DNA from: Jackrogersella multiformis
Taxonomy: Eukaryota > Ascomycota > Sordariomycetes > Xylariales > Hypoxylaceae
DNA: 64,000 nucleotides
Assembly: GCA_902806575.1 (NCBI GenBank)
Contig: CADCXD010000008.1
Span: forward strand, 682,001 to 746,000
Direction of reading: 5' to 3'
The position numbers were made by a program, and so were the translations under genes. Shown here piece after piece: positions 35,105-44,670 of this stretch (positions within the stretch are counted from its first letter, which is position 1; every line of letters starts with the position of its first letter). The notes beneath the pieces are model-generated. The model was not told the origin of the DNA, searched no databases, and worked only from the letters and a program-made list of their open reading frames with translations.

Positions 35105-35892
35105 TCAGGATGAACTCGATCGGTCTCTTCTTCTCCTGCCCTTAGCACGTTTTATTTCGCGGGACTCGATCTCCTTATTAACCCAATTTTTGACCCTCTC
35201 TAAGTCCCTAGTATTGAAATCTTCAAGTTTGTCAAGGATCTGGTCAAACAAGCTACTCTCGTCATCAGTGTCATCCAAATTTAGCCGAGCCCGTTTATTC
35301 TTCTTGCTTCCCTTTGTACGATTGCCTGTAGCCCGTTAGGAGACGCCCATAATCACTAGACGAGGAAAAGCTCTTACGTGTGTAGAACGAGCAACTAGAA
35401 GCGGTGCTTGAGAATTGGCAGTTGAAACAGGCGCCGTTGAAGATAGTTGAGCCCCCAGCAATGCACTCCTTGCATGGACCTTTAGACTTCTTGTTCATGC
35501 ATTGCTGGCATGAGCCCGTATTGACTCTGTCAAGAGTGAGATACGCAGCCATAGACGACATCTTTTGTTGCCGGTTTAGTTCAATGTTAGCGAATACTTT
35601 CACCCCATTGTCTCTGAGTTCTCTAAGCTCTATCAAACGCTTGATAGTCTAGATATGTACGTGGGTATGTTAGTCAATAGTTAGTTGCTTGGAGTCAAGA
35701 TAGTTTGAGCACCCGAACCTTTTCGTCCTCTATCATGCTCCTCACATCGTTCCAGCGACATCTGCGGAGCTGATCAACAACCCACGTCGTCAAACCGAAG
35801 CTATTCCTCCGGTCCACTGGCTCAGCTGCATCCTGCAGAGGCACACCTAACCAATGCCAATTCGAAAGTGGTAAAACGCCTGGGTCCTCCAT
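35105..35892 (-). CDS. Cysteine-rich DUF3716-like protein
   Basis: Three exons are proposed on the minus strand: about 35892-35713, 35648-35378 and 35325-35105, giving about 223 residues. The first donor is uncertain (GTGCTC or GTTCGG six bases earlier); both are in phase. The central part carries CQQC, CKEC, CFNC and a further Cys. The GACxNC-like spacing (NGACFNCQFSSTASSCSF) resembles the fungal DUF3716 domain, which may bind zinc. The N-terminal ~60 residues (NWHWLGV, WVVDQLRRCRW) form a second conserved-looking segment. The C-terminus is Lys/Arg-rich with KKNKRAR and KGRRRRDR, possible nuclear localisation signals. Exon 3 is invisible to simple frame scans because the reading frame changes at the intron. 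Function is unknown; a chromatin or nucleic-acid role is only inferred from basic and cysteine content. Confidence 0.7.
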
Positions 35893-36443
35893 GAGTGATG
35901 TTTGAGAGGGAATACATCCGGGGGTCGAGGATAGTTATCTAGTGGAAGTCTACGAAAGAATACAAAAACAAATTTCATTTTATTTAACTTGATTTGGTAT
36001 TATGATGGGATTTGAATTAGGGGGAAAAGTACTTAGGTACAGCTAGGTAGTGAGAGATAGGATAGGTATGTACATATGTAGCTTGAGACGGCGGCGTGAC
36101 ACATTATCTGTATTCTAGGTACATCCATTAGGTACATGTAAGTGTACTAAGTTAGGTACCTAGGTATCCGAGGTAGATATTACGTAATACGAACTTTAAG
36201 GCAGACGATTAAATATACCCCACTTTTCGCGATTGGAAGGCGCGTCAGCCCTTTGGTCAATTTATTAGGGCGCGTCGAAGTTTCGCATCTATCGTGACAT
36301 CACTCCACTTCTACTACTTTACTTCACCTTTTTTTTATTTACTTCCTTCTGTCGTGACCACATAACCACGTAGCCACGTACCTCTACAACCCGTTGATTC
36401 TAATAAAAACTCATATTGGATCATCGCGGAAACACTCTCGATC
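35893..36443. other. Divergent promoter region of FEN1
   Basis: Separates the minus-strand cysteine-rich gene from FEN1. It has palindromic motifs at 36030-36050 and 36150-36168. A GGCGCGTC direct repeat occurs near 36239 and 36269, close upstream of the FEN1 start, and could be a cell-cycle type element (MluI-box-like ACGCG on the reverse strand is not exact). Confidence 0.4.
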
Positions 36444-37823
36444 ATGGGTATCAAAAACCTATTTTCCATCATCAAGGATGAGGCGCCCGCTGCTATCAAG
36501 GAGGGCGAAATCAAAAATCAATTCGGTCGCAAGGTTGCCATTGTGAGCGGTCTCCCACTTAGAATATGTCAAATAATTGATATGCTAATGCTATGATACT
36601 AGGATGCGTACGTGTAGATGCCATTTCTAGCTTATATCCGATACCGTGAATAACGACCAAAGACCAATTGACTAATTCACGAGTAGTTCCATGAGCATCT
36701 ACAGTTTCCTCATCGCAGTCCGATCCGATGGCCAACAACTTACGAACGAGTCCGGTGATACGACATCCCATCTAATGGGTATGTTCTATCGCACTCTACG
36801 AATCGTCGACAATGGCATCAAGCCCCTCTACGTATTCGATGGTGCACCGCCCAAATTAAAATCCGGCGAGCTGGCTCGACGTTTCCAGCGCAAGGCCGAG
36901 GCGAAGGAAGGACTCGAAGAGGCTAAGGAGACGGGCACGGCTGAAGATATCGAGAAGTTCTCGCGACGAACTGTCCGAGTCACGAAGGAGCACAACGCTG
37001 ATTGCCAGCAGCTATTGAAGTTGATGGGCATACCCTATATCATTGCTCCCACCGAAGCTGAAGCACAGTGTGCAACTCTTGCAAGAGCTGGAAAGGTCTT
37101 CGCCGCAGCTAGCGAGGATATGGACACTCTGTGCTTCGATAGCCCTGTCTTGCTACGCCATTTAACATTCAGTGAGCAACGAAAGGAGCCCATTCAGGAG
37201 ATCCACGTGGATAAGGTCCTCGAGGGATTGAACATGGACCGCAAGCAGGTTTGTCATACTCGACATCTTCAAATTACCTGCAGAACATAGGCTAATCGAA
37301 ACAGTTCGTTGACCTCTGCATCCTCCTCGGTTGTGACTACGTCGACCCTATTCCCAAGATTGGTCCTACTACGGCCTTGAAGTTAATACGTCAATACGGC
37401 ACACTTGAGAAGGTGGTCGAGTACATCAAGAGCGGTGACTCCAAGTACACGCTACCCGATGACTGGCCATTCGACGATGCGCGAGCCTTGTTCTTCGAAC
37501 CCGACGTACGCCAGGCAGACGACCCGCTTTGCGACTTCAAGTGGGAAGCGCCGGATATCGAGGGACTCGTCAAGTACTTGGCGGAAGACAAGGGGTTCAA
37601 CGTAGACAGAGTTCGTGCCGGTGGGGCACGACTAGAGAAGGCCATAAAGAGTTCTCAGCAGGCTCGACTGGAAGGCTTCTTCAAAGTTATCCCGAAGACA
37701 GACGAAGAGAAAGTATCACAGAAGCGAAAGCTAGAGGAGCAGAACGAGGTGAAGAGGAAGAAGCAGAAGGAAAACAAGAAAGAGAAGGCTAAGGCCAAGG
37801 CGAAGCCTCGTGGAACGGCTTAG
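36444..37823 (+). CDS. rad27: Flap endonuclease 1 (FEN1/Rad27)
   Basis: Structure-specific nuclease that removes 5' flaps in Okazaki-fragment maturation and long-patch base excision repair. Four exons are proposed: 36444-36542, 36603-36607, 36687-37248 and 37305-37823. They give 394 residues, the usual FEN1 length. The second exon is only 5 nt (GATGC) and restores the invariant VAIDASMSIYSFL segment. Other landmarks are YVFDG, FSRRTVRVTKEHN, the metal-binding block GIPYIIAPTEAEAQCA, ASEDMDTL, and the helix-hairpin-helix CDYVDPIPKIGPTTALKLI. A PCNA-binding PIP box (QARLEGFF) is at about 341-348. The C-terminal tail is Lys-rich and ends KPRGTA. The identification is secure; the microexon follows from protein conservation and GT-AG flanks. 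Confidence 0.95.
36603..36607 (+). other. 5-nt microexon of FEN1
   Basis: GATGC is flanked by an AG at 36601-36602 and a GTACGT donor from 36608. It supplies Asp and two bases of Ala in the invariant DAS of the FEN1 N-domain. Without it the Mg-binding region would be out of frame. Confidence 0.85.
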
Positions 37824-39778
37824 GATCCGCCCATCTTCGGAGTACAGCAGATACACCATCTGCTAAGTTGATCGGACTACAAAATATGCGTTGATATCTC
37901 TGACGGGTTTGCTTGATAATTGGCGTTGCTGGCTTAGCATAAAAAAAATGGAGTTTATGGCGATGGAGTGAGCAAGAGTCGGTACCAAACAGGTATGAAT
38001 TACCGGGGTTGCTAGGTCTTTGCTGACGAGGAATATTTCCGTATCGCTTCGCTAGTATTATGATGGACTTAGACTACGGTTCTCGATTGACTTGATTGAG
38101 CAATTAAGTGAGTTCCTTGTACTTGATCCTAGTCTTACGAAGTTCGAACATAGTTTATGTACCGTGCGTAATGCATACAGGATGATTACTATATGACTTA
38201 TCCTAGGATATCTACAAGCGCCTCGAAGCCAGTAAAGGCTATGAAGAAAATTCCGACGTCAGGCCTTGCTGTGACAAGGTGACGCCATCGATCAGTGCGG
38301 ACAGAAATGTGAAAACAACCTCAAATCTTTTCCGAAGATCCTTAAAGAAGTTCGTGCTGACCAGAATGACAGCTTTACTCTAGATGCTTGCGCGGGAGTT
38401 TGAGGGGCTCTCAATGAAGTGTACTGGTGATCGGGTATAACAACAACGTGATAGGCCACGCCAAGCATGCATGTCTCAGCATAATTCAAGGCCGAATCTA
38501 CCTAGGTACCCACGGATGTACCTATTGGACTGAATCTTCAATCCATTTGAATATCTAGAGTACCTAGCATAAATCCTACACATACATGCGACCAAGTTGG
38601 CGGACTTGAAAGGGGGTCAGTTCACTCCCACCTGAGGCCCGAAGTAGTCCGACAATCCCGCGGCATGAGCACTGTCGTCATTTCAGGGCTGAGTTAAGCT
38701 ATGACTCGAGCAGCGTCCTGAAAGATGATACGAACATCGGTATGACCTGCCGAGGCCATTCACAGTCCTTTTTCTTCGTCATCTTACTACCTGGTCGATG
38801 CGGAGAACATCGGTATAGGTATATGATTTGAGACTTATCTACATTCTGAACCTGCCATAGAGTCGCCTTATGATTTTGGCCAGCTAGACTAATTTCTTAG
38901 CCATGTTTGTCCCTACGGATCCCTCCTCAGAGCCCTTGATGTGGCGCAATACCTTAAGTCAGCTCGTCGATAGGAATCAAAGTGTGGGAGGTTTAGTTAA
39001 GTTACTCTCTTACCTGCTATTGTCAAAAAGGTCAAGCTCGATGGTAGGAATCCTGATGAGAGAAGTTAGGTGATTTGTACACGCAGGGCTCATTGCCGAG
39101 AATGAAATTTAGACCCCAACTTGCAGAGATAGGTCACCTTTTAGGCCCAAGGTAAGCACAGCATACTCTAGGTACCTAGGTACCTATTTTAGGCACTTAT
39201 GAAAGCCTGATACACAAGAACTACGGTGGCTGGCTGAGTGTCAGTTATGGGGGGGTCAAGACAAGATTCTACTGGATAACTTCTCAGTGTCTAGATTCTG
39301 AGGGGCCGCAAGGTCGAGGAGAAATCGACTTGACTTAGGGTAATAAGGTACCTATCGAGAGTGCAATTACGTGGCCACCCAGCCTCTCGACCACCACACC
39401 GGACCATGAAAGATAAACGCCACATTCCCAACGGGGCGGTTGAGCAGCGTCACCTCTGGTCGCCCACCTTTGCGTGCTGTTGTAACAACTTTGTAAGCTA
39501 AAACTTTTCATAGAATTGTGATGGTCAGTGATATATGGCAGTCAGCATGTAAACGTAAGTGTTTACCTTTGCTGCTAAGGTTGACTAGAAAGAGACTGGT
39601 CAGTTTATCTTTACTTAATAGATGTTCACAGAAGAGGGAAATAATATTTTTGACGTTTCAAAGAAGTCTTTCTCTATTATTCAGCTGGTTCTAACCATTA
39701 TACCCCCCCCCCCCCCGACTACATACGAGTTACCTTTTACGCTCATATGAACAAATCTTCTACATATCATGGGCAATA
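37824..39778. other. Intergenic, no gene supported
   Basis: Nearly 2 kb of mixed DNA. Palindromic motifs are at 38500-38512 and 39171-39195. A run of about 15 C residues lies near 39703-39717, just upstream of the next gene, with purine-poor sequence after it. A 65-codon open frame at 38292 has no resemblance to anything. Confidence 0.5.
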
Positions 39779-40987
39779 TTGTTGACAATCCTTGATATGA
39801 GTATCATCAGCATGCTCCCCCTATTTCTCTTCCTTTTGCTACCTTACTTTCCGGCGAAGTCTGCTACTGCGCAGCTAGATGACGACAGCCTCCCCTACGA
39901 CTACTATTCATCGGACCCTATAACCTCCTGGCCCTGGGGCCCCCAATTCGAGACTTGGTATCCCGACCACGCCAAATTTCTGACCAACGTATCCGAAGGC
40001 ATTTGCAACCTCACATTACGAGACTACCGTGCCGCGTATGCGGCGCCTCGATACTCGTTAGGGGGTTCCCAGATTCTATCAAGATGTTATCGCCACGAGG
40101 CCTGCATTCTCAGTCAATTCGGGGGAAATTTCCAAGCCAATGCCCAAGGCGCTTCGATTGTGCTTGGCCTCATCCCGACCCTCTTGTCCGTGATAGGCCC
40201 TAGCGTCGCAGAAATCTATCTTCTTTCCATACACCGACCTTTTCTCGCCATGCTAATAAGCATCGGCTCGCCAACATATCAGATAGCGAGACTATTCGAA
40301 TACCGCCATCCCGGTAATTTGCTTAATGCCGAGGATGGCAAGCTGCAGATTTCTGTTTCTTCGAAGTACTCGGTGGTATCTCTGAGCGTCGCCGAATACC
40401 TTGTCGCATTGTTGGCATCAGGACTTGTCCTCCACACAAGCATCGAGATGGGCCAAAAGACAATCCTTGCTTGGGGCTGCACGACACAGTTTGCACCTCT
40501 TCTATGGGCAGTTCTTACTGTCGTACCGCAGATTCTTGTTGCCGGAGGTTATGTGGCAACATCATGGAACACAGCTACCACCAAGCCAGCCCAACATCAA
40601 ATGCCAAACGGATCCTTCGCTATCGTAGCTAGCGAGAACGGTATGATACAGAAGAAGCTAACAGCTCTCGCCATGTGGATTTTCCATGCCCTCAAAAAGG
40701 AGGTCACCATCTGTGCGAAACAGGAGCTGCGTCGAGGCGTGGTAGAACAAGGACCGCGACTCACCGTGGTACTTCACATAGCAGCGGAATGCATGAGCTA
40801 CGTTCTCTGGACCCTTGGCACGGCCGTATTCTCGTCGTTGCTGTTTCTGACGGTTCACGATGTGTTTATACAGATATTCTGGCCTTTAATCATCAGTGCA
40901 GTCTTATGCAGAACCGTCTTAATCATAGAACTCGCGGGATTGAGAAAAACTAGAAAAACTAAGGATCGTGTTCGGCAAAGCGATTAG
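39779..40987 (+). CDS. Multi-pass membrane protein of unknown function
   Basis: Single exon, 402 residues from the first ATG. ATGs at 39797 and 39812 are also possible and would shorten the signal sequence slightly. A hydrophobic N-terminal stretch (SMLPLFLFLLLPYF) followed by AKSATAQ looks like a cleavable signal peptide. Then comes an ~85-residue extracellular part with several Cys (GICNL, SRCYRHEACIL) and NVS/NLT glycosylation sites. About six further hydrophobic segments follow, including VLGLIPTLLSVIGP, LLWAVLTVVPQILVAGGYVA and two long ones near the C-terminus. The tail is short and basic (LRKTRKTKDR). The architecture is common in lineage-expanded Pezizomycotina membrane proteins. I cannot assign a transport or receptor function. 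Confidence 0.75.
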   Translation: MLTILDMSIISMLPLFLFLLLPYFPAKSATAQLDDDSLPYDYYSSDPITSWPWGPQFETWYPDHAKFLTNVSEGICNLTLRDYRAAYAAPRYSLGGSQILSRCYRHEACILSQFGGNFQANAQGASIVLGLIPTLLSVIGPSVAEIYLLSIHRPFLAMLISIGSPTYQIARLFEYRHPGNLLNAEDGKLQISVSSKYSVVSLSVAEYLVALLASGLVLHTSIEMGQKTILAWGCTTQFAPLLWAVLTVVPQILVAGGYVATSWNTATTKPAQHQMPNGSFAIVASENGMIQKKLTALAMWIFHALKKEVTICAKQELRRGVVEQGPRLTVVLHIAAECMSYVLWTLGTAVFSSLLFLTVHDVFIQIFWPLIISAVLCRTVLIIELAGLRKTRKTKDRVRQSD

Positions 40988-41554
40988 GTTAGGTGTTTTG
41001 ATTATTAAAGGGGGGCCACTTACATACTCACTACCAGTCTCATATGAACACCTCCAATTTTCCCATCAAAAATACCTAAGCAAAACATACCAACTCTACA
41101 ATGCGGTTAAAACTAAAGAAAAAAATGTTAAAATAAAAGCAAGTATCTTAACTTGCATTGAATTGACTTAAATCGGTAAACCTCACTTGTTTTCAAAAGG
41201 GAATATGAGTAATATGTTTTATATGGTTACCTACCTAGGTACAAAGGTAACAAAATTATCCTCCCCACCAAATGCTCTAAAAAGGGGGTAGACCTGTAAA
41301 CGAGCCCAACTAGAACACACACATGCGAGTTACCTTCCACCTCCCTTTACATTTTACGAACACCTGAGCATTCATATAATGTAACACCGTAATGTGTTAA
41401 ACACTAACGTTTAGCTTCCCGTTTCTGTTTTGCGGGCTATAAATCTCGCATTAATAGTACCTAGTAACTTATTCTGTATCTTTTAACCTAAGTCTCATGT
41501 ATAATTAATTAGGAACGTCAGCAGAGAACTTGCCTGAATGTGGGAGAGCCCTTC
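40988..41554. other. Convergent intergenic gap, AT-rich
   Basis: Separates the membrane protein gene from the kinase pseudogene. It carries a TACCTACCTAGGTAC motif at 41227-41241. No gene is supported. Confidence 0.5.
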
Positions 41555-42340
41555 TTAAATCTTTTTGTCGATAAAATCTTTAATATCTTTTTCAATACCC
41601 CTTTGAATACTTTCGAGGTCTCTGTTGGTGTCCACCCTAATTATTGGCATTTTGGCATGCTCTAAGGCTTTAAGCATCTGTTCGTTATTAGTTTCGGTGC
41701 GATCGATCCTACTCCTTACTTTCTCCTCGTCAGCATCGTCCGGCCGTCCCGAAGTCTCCGCACGCCCGAGAACACGTGCGACTGAGACCTCGCGAGGGCA
41801 TTCCAGATAAATTGTGCAAATCGGCTGCGGCATCCGCCCTTTCCACTCGGCGACATGCTCCTCGGTGCGTGGGAAACCATCGACAAGCCAATAAATTTGG
41901 CCACGTTCCACTCCGGTCCAAATGGTGTCGTGGATAAGTTAAACGCTATCGCTGGCGGGAAGCATAGGGTTGCTGGTCCCCTCGCGCCTTGGAAAGCTGC
42001 TCACCCAGGATCCCGGGATGCTGTCCTGGTAGCGCAATAAATCCCCGTAGGACAGGTGAGTTAACCCGGGGAACGTAGCTCTCAGAAAAGCCGATAATGT
42101 GCCCTTACCCGTGCCGGGTGCTCCTAAAATGAAAATAATTACAGGTTCTGCGAAAGGATGTGCTTTAAGAGGATGTGCCGAGCTCTGAGAAATTGCTCCT
42201 AGGAATTGCGAGTAGGTTTGAAGGACTACATTTCCTAGCTCATCGTGACACCTTAGGAGAAAAGAACGATTGCAGAGAGCGACTATTGAAACAACGCTTA
42301 ATGCCCCTAGGGTTAGATACCTGAAACCGGTTGATGTCAT
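41555..42340 (-). pseudogene. Nucleoside monophosphate kinase, interrupted by an in-frame stop
   Basis: The minus-strand frame from 42340 to 41555 would encode 261 residues of an adenylate/UMP-CMP kinase-like protein. It starts with a membrane anchor (YLTLGALSVVSIVALC) and has a P-loop GAPGTGKGT (73-81) and an NMP-binding LSYGDLLR. After a single TAA at 41941-41939 (codon 134) the same frame continues with DTIWTG, the core LVDGFPRT (154-158), and a lid ARVLGRAETSGRPDDADEEKVRSRI. The parts are collinear with no shift. The 30 bases around the stop contain no plausible intron. So this is either a recent nonsense mutation, a base error, or read-through. Loss after codon 134 would remove the DGFPR core and the lid. 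Membrane anchoring sets it apart from the housekeeping cytosolic kinases. Confidence 0.75.
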
Positions 42341-42494
42341 TTTAACGTGTTGGTCTTAAGAAAACTGTTGGATAAATTACTTGAAATGGGACTTCGAGGC
42401 GAGTAGTGAAACACTGTGTTGTAATAGTAATAAAGAGTGGTCATTGGGACTTTTTATATTACTTACCGTAGCAGGAAAATATAGTAGCTCACAA

Positions 42495-42560
42495 GGGTTG
42501 TTTTTGAAAGACAACCATTGTTTTTGAAAAACAACCAATGTTTGAAAACAACCATTGTTT
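42495..42560 (+). repeat. Minisatellite, left block (CAACCATTG units)
   Basis: Degenerate units of about 17-20 bp built on ACAACCATTGTTTTTGAAA occur three to four times. The same unit type appears on the other side of the inverted-repeat element, suggesting one array split by insertion. Confidence 0.75.
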
Positions 42561-43122
42561 AAGAGTGATGCTATTTACAGAGTGCTTTTTTTCCTTCCGT
42601 GCAAAGTGCTTTTTCAGAACTGGCGATACTTACCCACCACTTGTACTGCTAGTGTTATCGCATTCATATTTGCATTATTATATTTCGAATAATAATTCTT
42701 TATATTTTATATTACCTTATATAAATTAACTATATAACTTATACTTTACTTCCTTTTAATATTATTAAACTTAGCCTTTTCCTTAATCGGATATACGAGA
42801 CGTTTTTAACTTTCGAGTTACGATATAGTCCTTTATAAGAGATTATATATTGTGCTTTTTGGTATTAAAGCGTATCGGCAGTAAGGAATAATCCTTGGTA
42901 ACGATCGGATGAGTTTAGGATAGTGGCTTTGGATATCGCGATATTTACGTTATTATTTTTTATAGTTATTATTAAAAAACTGTAAAGTTCTTCGAAATAT
43001 GGTAATGCAGAAATGGATGTAATAAACTTAGCAGTGTAAGTAGTGGGCAAGTGTCGCCAGGTGTTCTGAAAAAGCACTCTGCACGGAAGGAAAAAAAGCA
43101 CTCTGTAAATAGCATCACTCTT
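42561..43122. mobile_element. MITE-like inverted-repeat element
   Basis: The left arm (42561 to about 42697) and the right arm (about 42985 to 43122) are reverse complements over roughly 137 bp. The outer ~59 bases carry a single mismatch, starting AAGAGTGATGCTATTTACAG. Inner parts are diverged but alignable (TGGCGAxACTTxCCCACxAC, then TTTGCATTA/ATATTTCGAA). The ~285-bp loop is AT-rich with no transposase frame. Size and structure fit a non-autonomous foldback or MITE. I could not identify a convincing target-site duplication, because both flanks are degenerate minisatellite. Confidence 0.78.
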
Positions 43123-43130
43123 GTTCAAAG

Positions 43131-43345
43131 GGCAGCGACTGCTTCGAAAAACAACCATTACCTTTAAGACAAGCATTGTATTTGAAGTACAACCATTCTA
43201 TTCGAAAGACAAGCATTGTTTTCGCAGTCAAGCATTGTTTTCGCAGTCAAGCATTGTTTTCGCAGTCAAGCATTGTTTTCGCAGTCAAGCATTGTTTGAA
43301 AGGTAACCATTGTTTTGAAAGCAACCATTGCTTCGAATTCGCGAT
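43131..43345 (+). repeat. Minisatellite, right block with perfect 19-bp tandem copies
   Basis: Begins with degenerate ACAACCATT/ACAAGCATT units. It then has four perfect 19-bp copies of AAGCATTGTTTTCGCAGTC from 43211 to 43286 and a partial fifth, followed by further degenerate AACCATTG units to about 43333. Open frames across it merely translate the repeat. Confidence 0.88.
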
Positions 43346-43443
43346 AGCTTCAAAACGCGTCAAAAAACAACACTTATTTTTATTTAATATATAACAATAA
43401 AAAATAATAACAAAAAATTATGTAATGTAATTGTAATATTCGT

Positions 43444-43516
43444 AAAAATAAAATAAAATAAAATAAAATAAAATAAAATAAAATAAAATAAAATAAAATA
43501 AAATAAAATAAAATAA
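43444..43516 (+). repeat. (AAAAT)n microsatellite
   Basis: About 14 near-perfect copies of the pentamer AAAAT run over 73 bp. On the minus strand it yields a meaningless Phe-Tyr-Ile-Leu repeat in an open frame. Confidence 0.95.
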
Positions 43517-44670
43517 TTTTTTTAAAATTCCTGTATTCAAACTTTCCTTGTGTATCACACAATGATAGATATTTGATGGAATACGTGCTTCGTTTCCAAC
43601 CATTGTTTTCAAGATACAAGCCTTGATTAGAACCTGCGGCTCCCAGGTAGGTACCTGGATGAACTAAATGCCTCGGGAAGAGTATCATGGAAATTTCTCG
43701 AGTCAAAGAGAGAGGTCTCGGCGCTTGTCTCTAAATCTTCCGTAGAGCCTCATACAAACGGTATAGTAGCACAATGGCCTGATGATTCTTTTCTGGCACC
43801 CGGCACTAATGAACGTATTCTCCTGTATATCGATGAGGACCTATTGTGTTCTATACCCAGTAAGTAGGTACCTAGGTATCATGCTAGACAGGCAATATTG
43901 AAATAGACGCAGGTTATGAGTGTCATTCTTATTATGTTAAAGGTTAAGTTCTATGAAGCTAGTGAGGATACGTAGGTATACTTATATACCTCCCTAGATA
44001 CGGGGCGTAGATCTTCCAGCCACCTAATATTCCAATAGGCAACATTTTGATTTGATAAATGGTTGTTTGTAGATGGTTTTGACATGTCATATCATAAACT
44101 TGAAAGATTTATATCGGAGGTCATTTTTAATAAAATGGCCAACTTTACTATCACTGGTGTCTCATGGTAATTTATTTGCCTAACCTTAGTTTTTCCCCCT
44201 TCCGTTTACCTACGGGTAGGTAATCCATATTCTCGGACAACTACATCCTCTAATTAGCATAATCAAAATCTCTCAAAGGCCATCACAATGTAGACAAGGC
44301 TTCAAAAGTTCAGTGTAATACAATTTATTAAGATAAATAAAAATCATTGCTCAGGGGTAAACTATCTATCGGCCAAGTATGCCTATCTAGTGCAGATTGC
44401 CGCGACTTAGCCAGGCAGAATGTCATGGATAGTACACGAGGACTATCTATTAACAAAATGGCCTATGAAGAGGCCACCGCAATGCAAAAAAATTACCCTG
44501 TAACGTTATCATTATGGCGTCAATTACATGACGCAGTCCATCCATGTTGATTCCCATTTATGCAATGTGCAAGATAGCGATAGTTAGTATAGGAACGCAT
44601 GATAGCGAGTCTGGAACATGAGATATGCAGGCGAGTAGTGTATAGTGCCCGGCGCCATTGGCACAAGCCC

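Larger units (their letters stand above)
42341..44670. other. Repeat-rich AT-rich region without genes
   Basis: Contains a minisatellite field, an inverted-repeat element and an (AAAAT)n tract, each listed separately. The remaining 43630-44670 is ordinary intergenic DNA with palindromic motifs at 43645-43655 and 43865-43878. A 67-codon open frame at 44347-44550 has no family resemblance. Confidence 0.5.

Noticed and set aside
36239..36275. Repeated GGCGCGTC as a definite MluI cell-cycle box for FEN1
   Set aside because: Sequence is close to but not the ACGCGT core; kept only as a possible element in the promoter note.
41885..41945. Intron as explanation for the kinase stop codon
   Set aside because: The GTTTAA at the stop is a poor donor, the nearest AG is about 30 bases away, and the frame is uninterrupted apart from the single TAA.
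43131..43345. Regular direct repeats that might suggest a CRISPR array
   Set aside because: The copies are adjacent 19-bp tandem units with no spacers, in a spliceosomal-intron-bearing eukaryote. It is a minisatellite.
43380..43706. 108-codon minus-strand frame with Phe-Tyr-Ile-Leu repeats
   Set aside because: Direct translation of the (AAAAT)n microsatellite.
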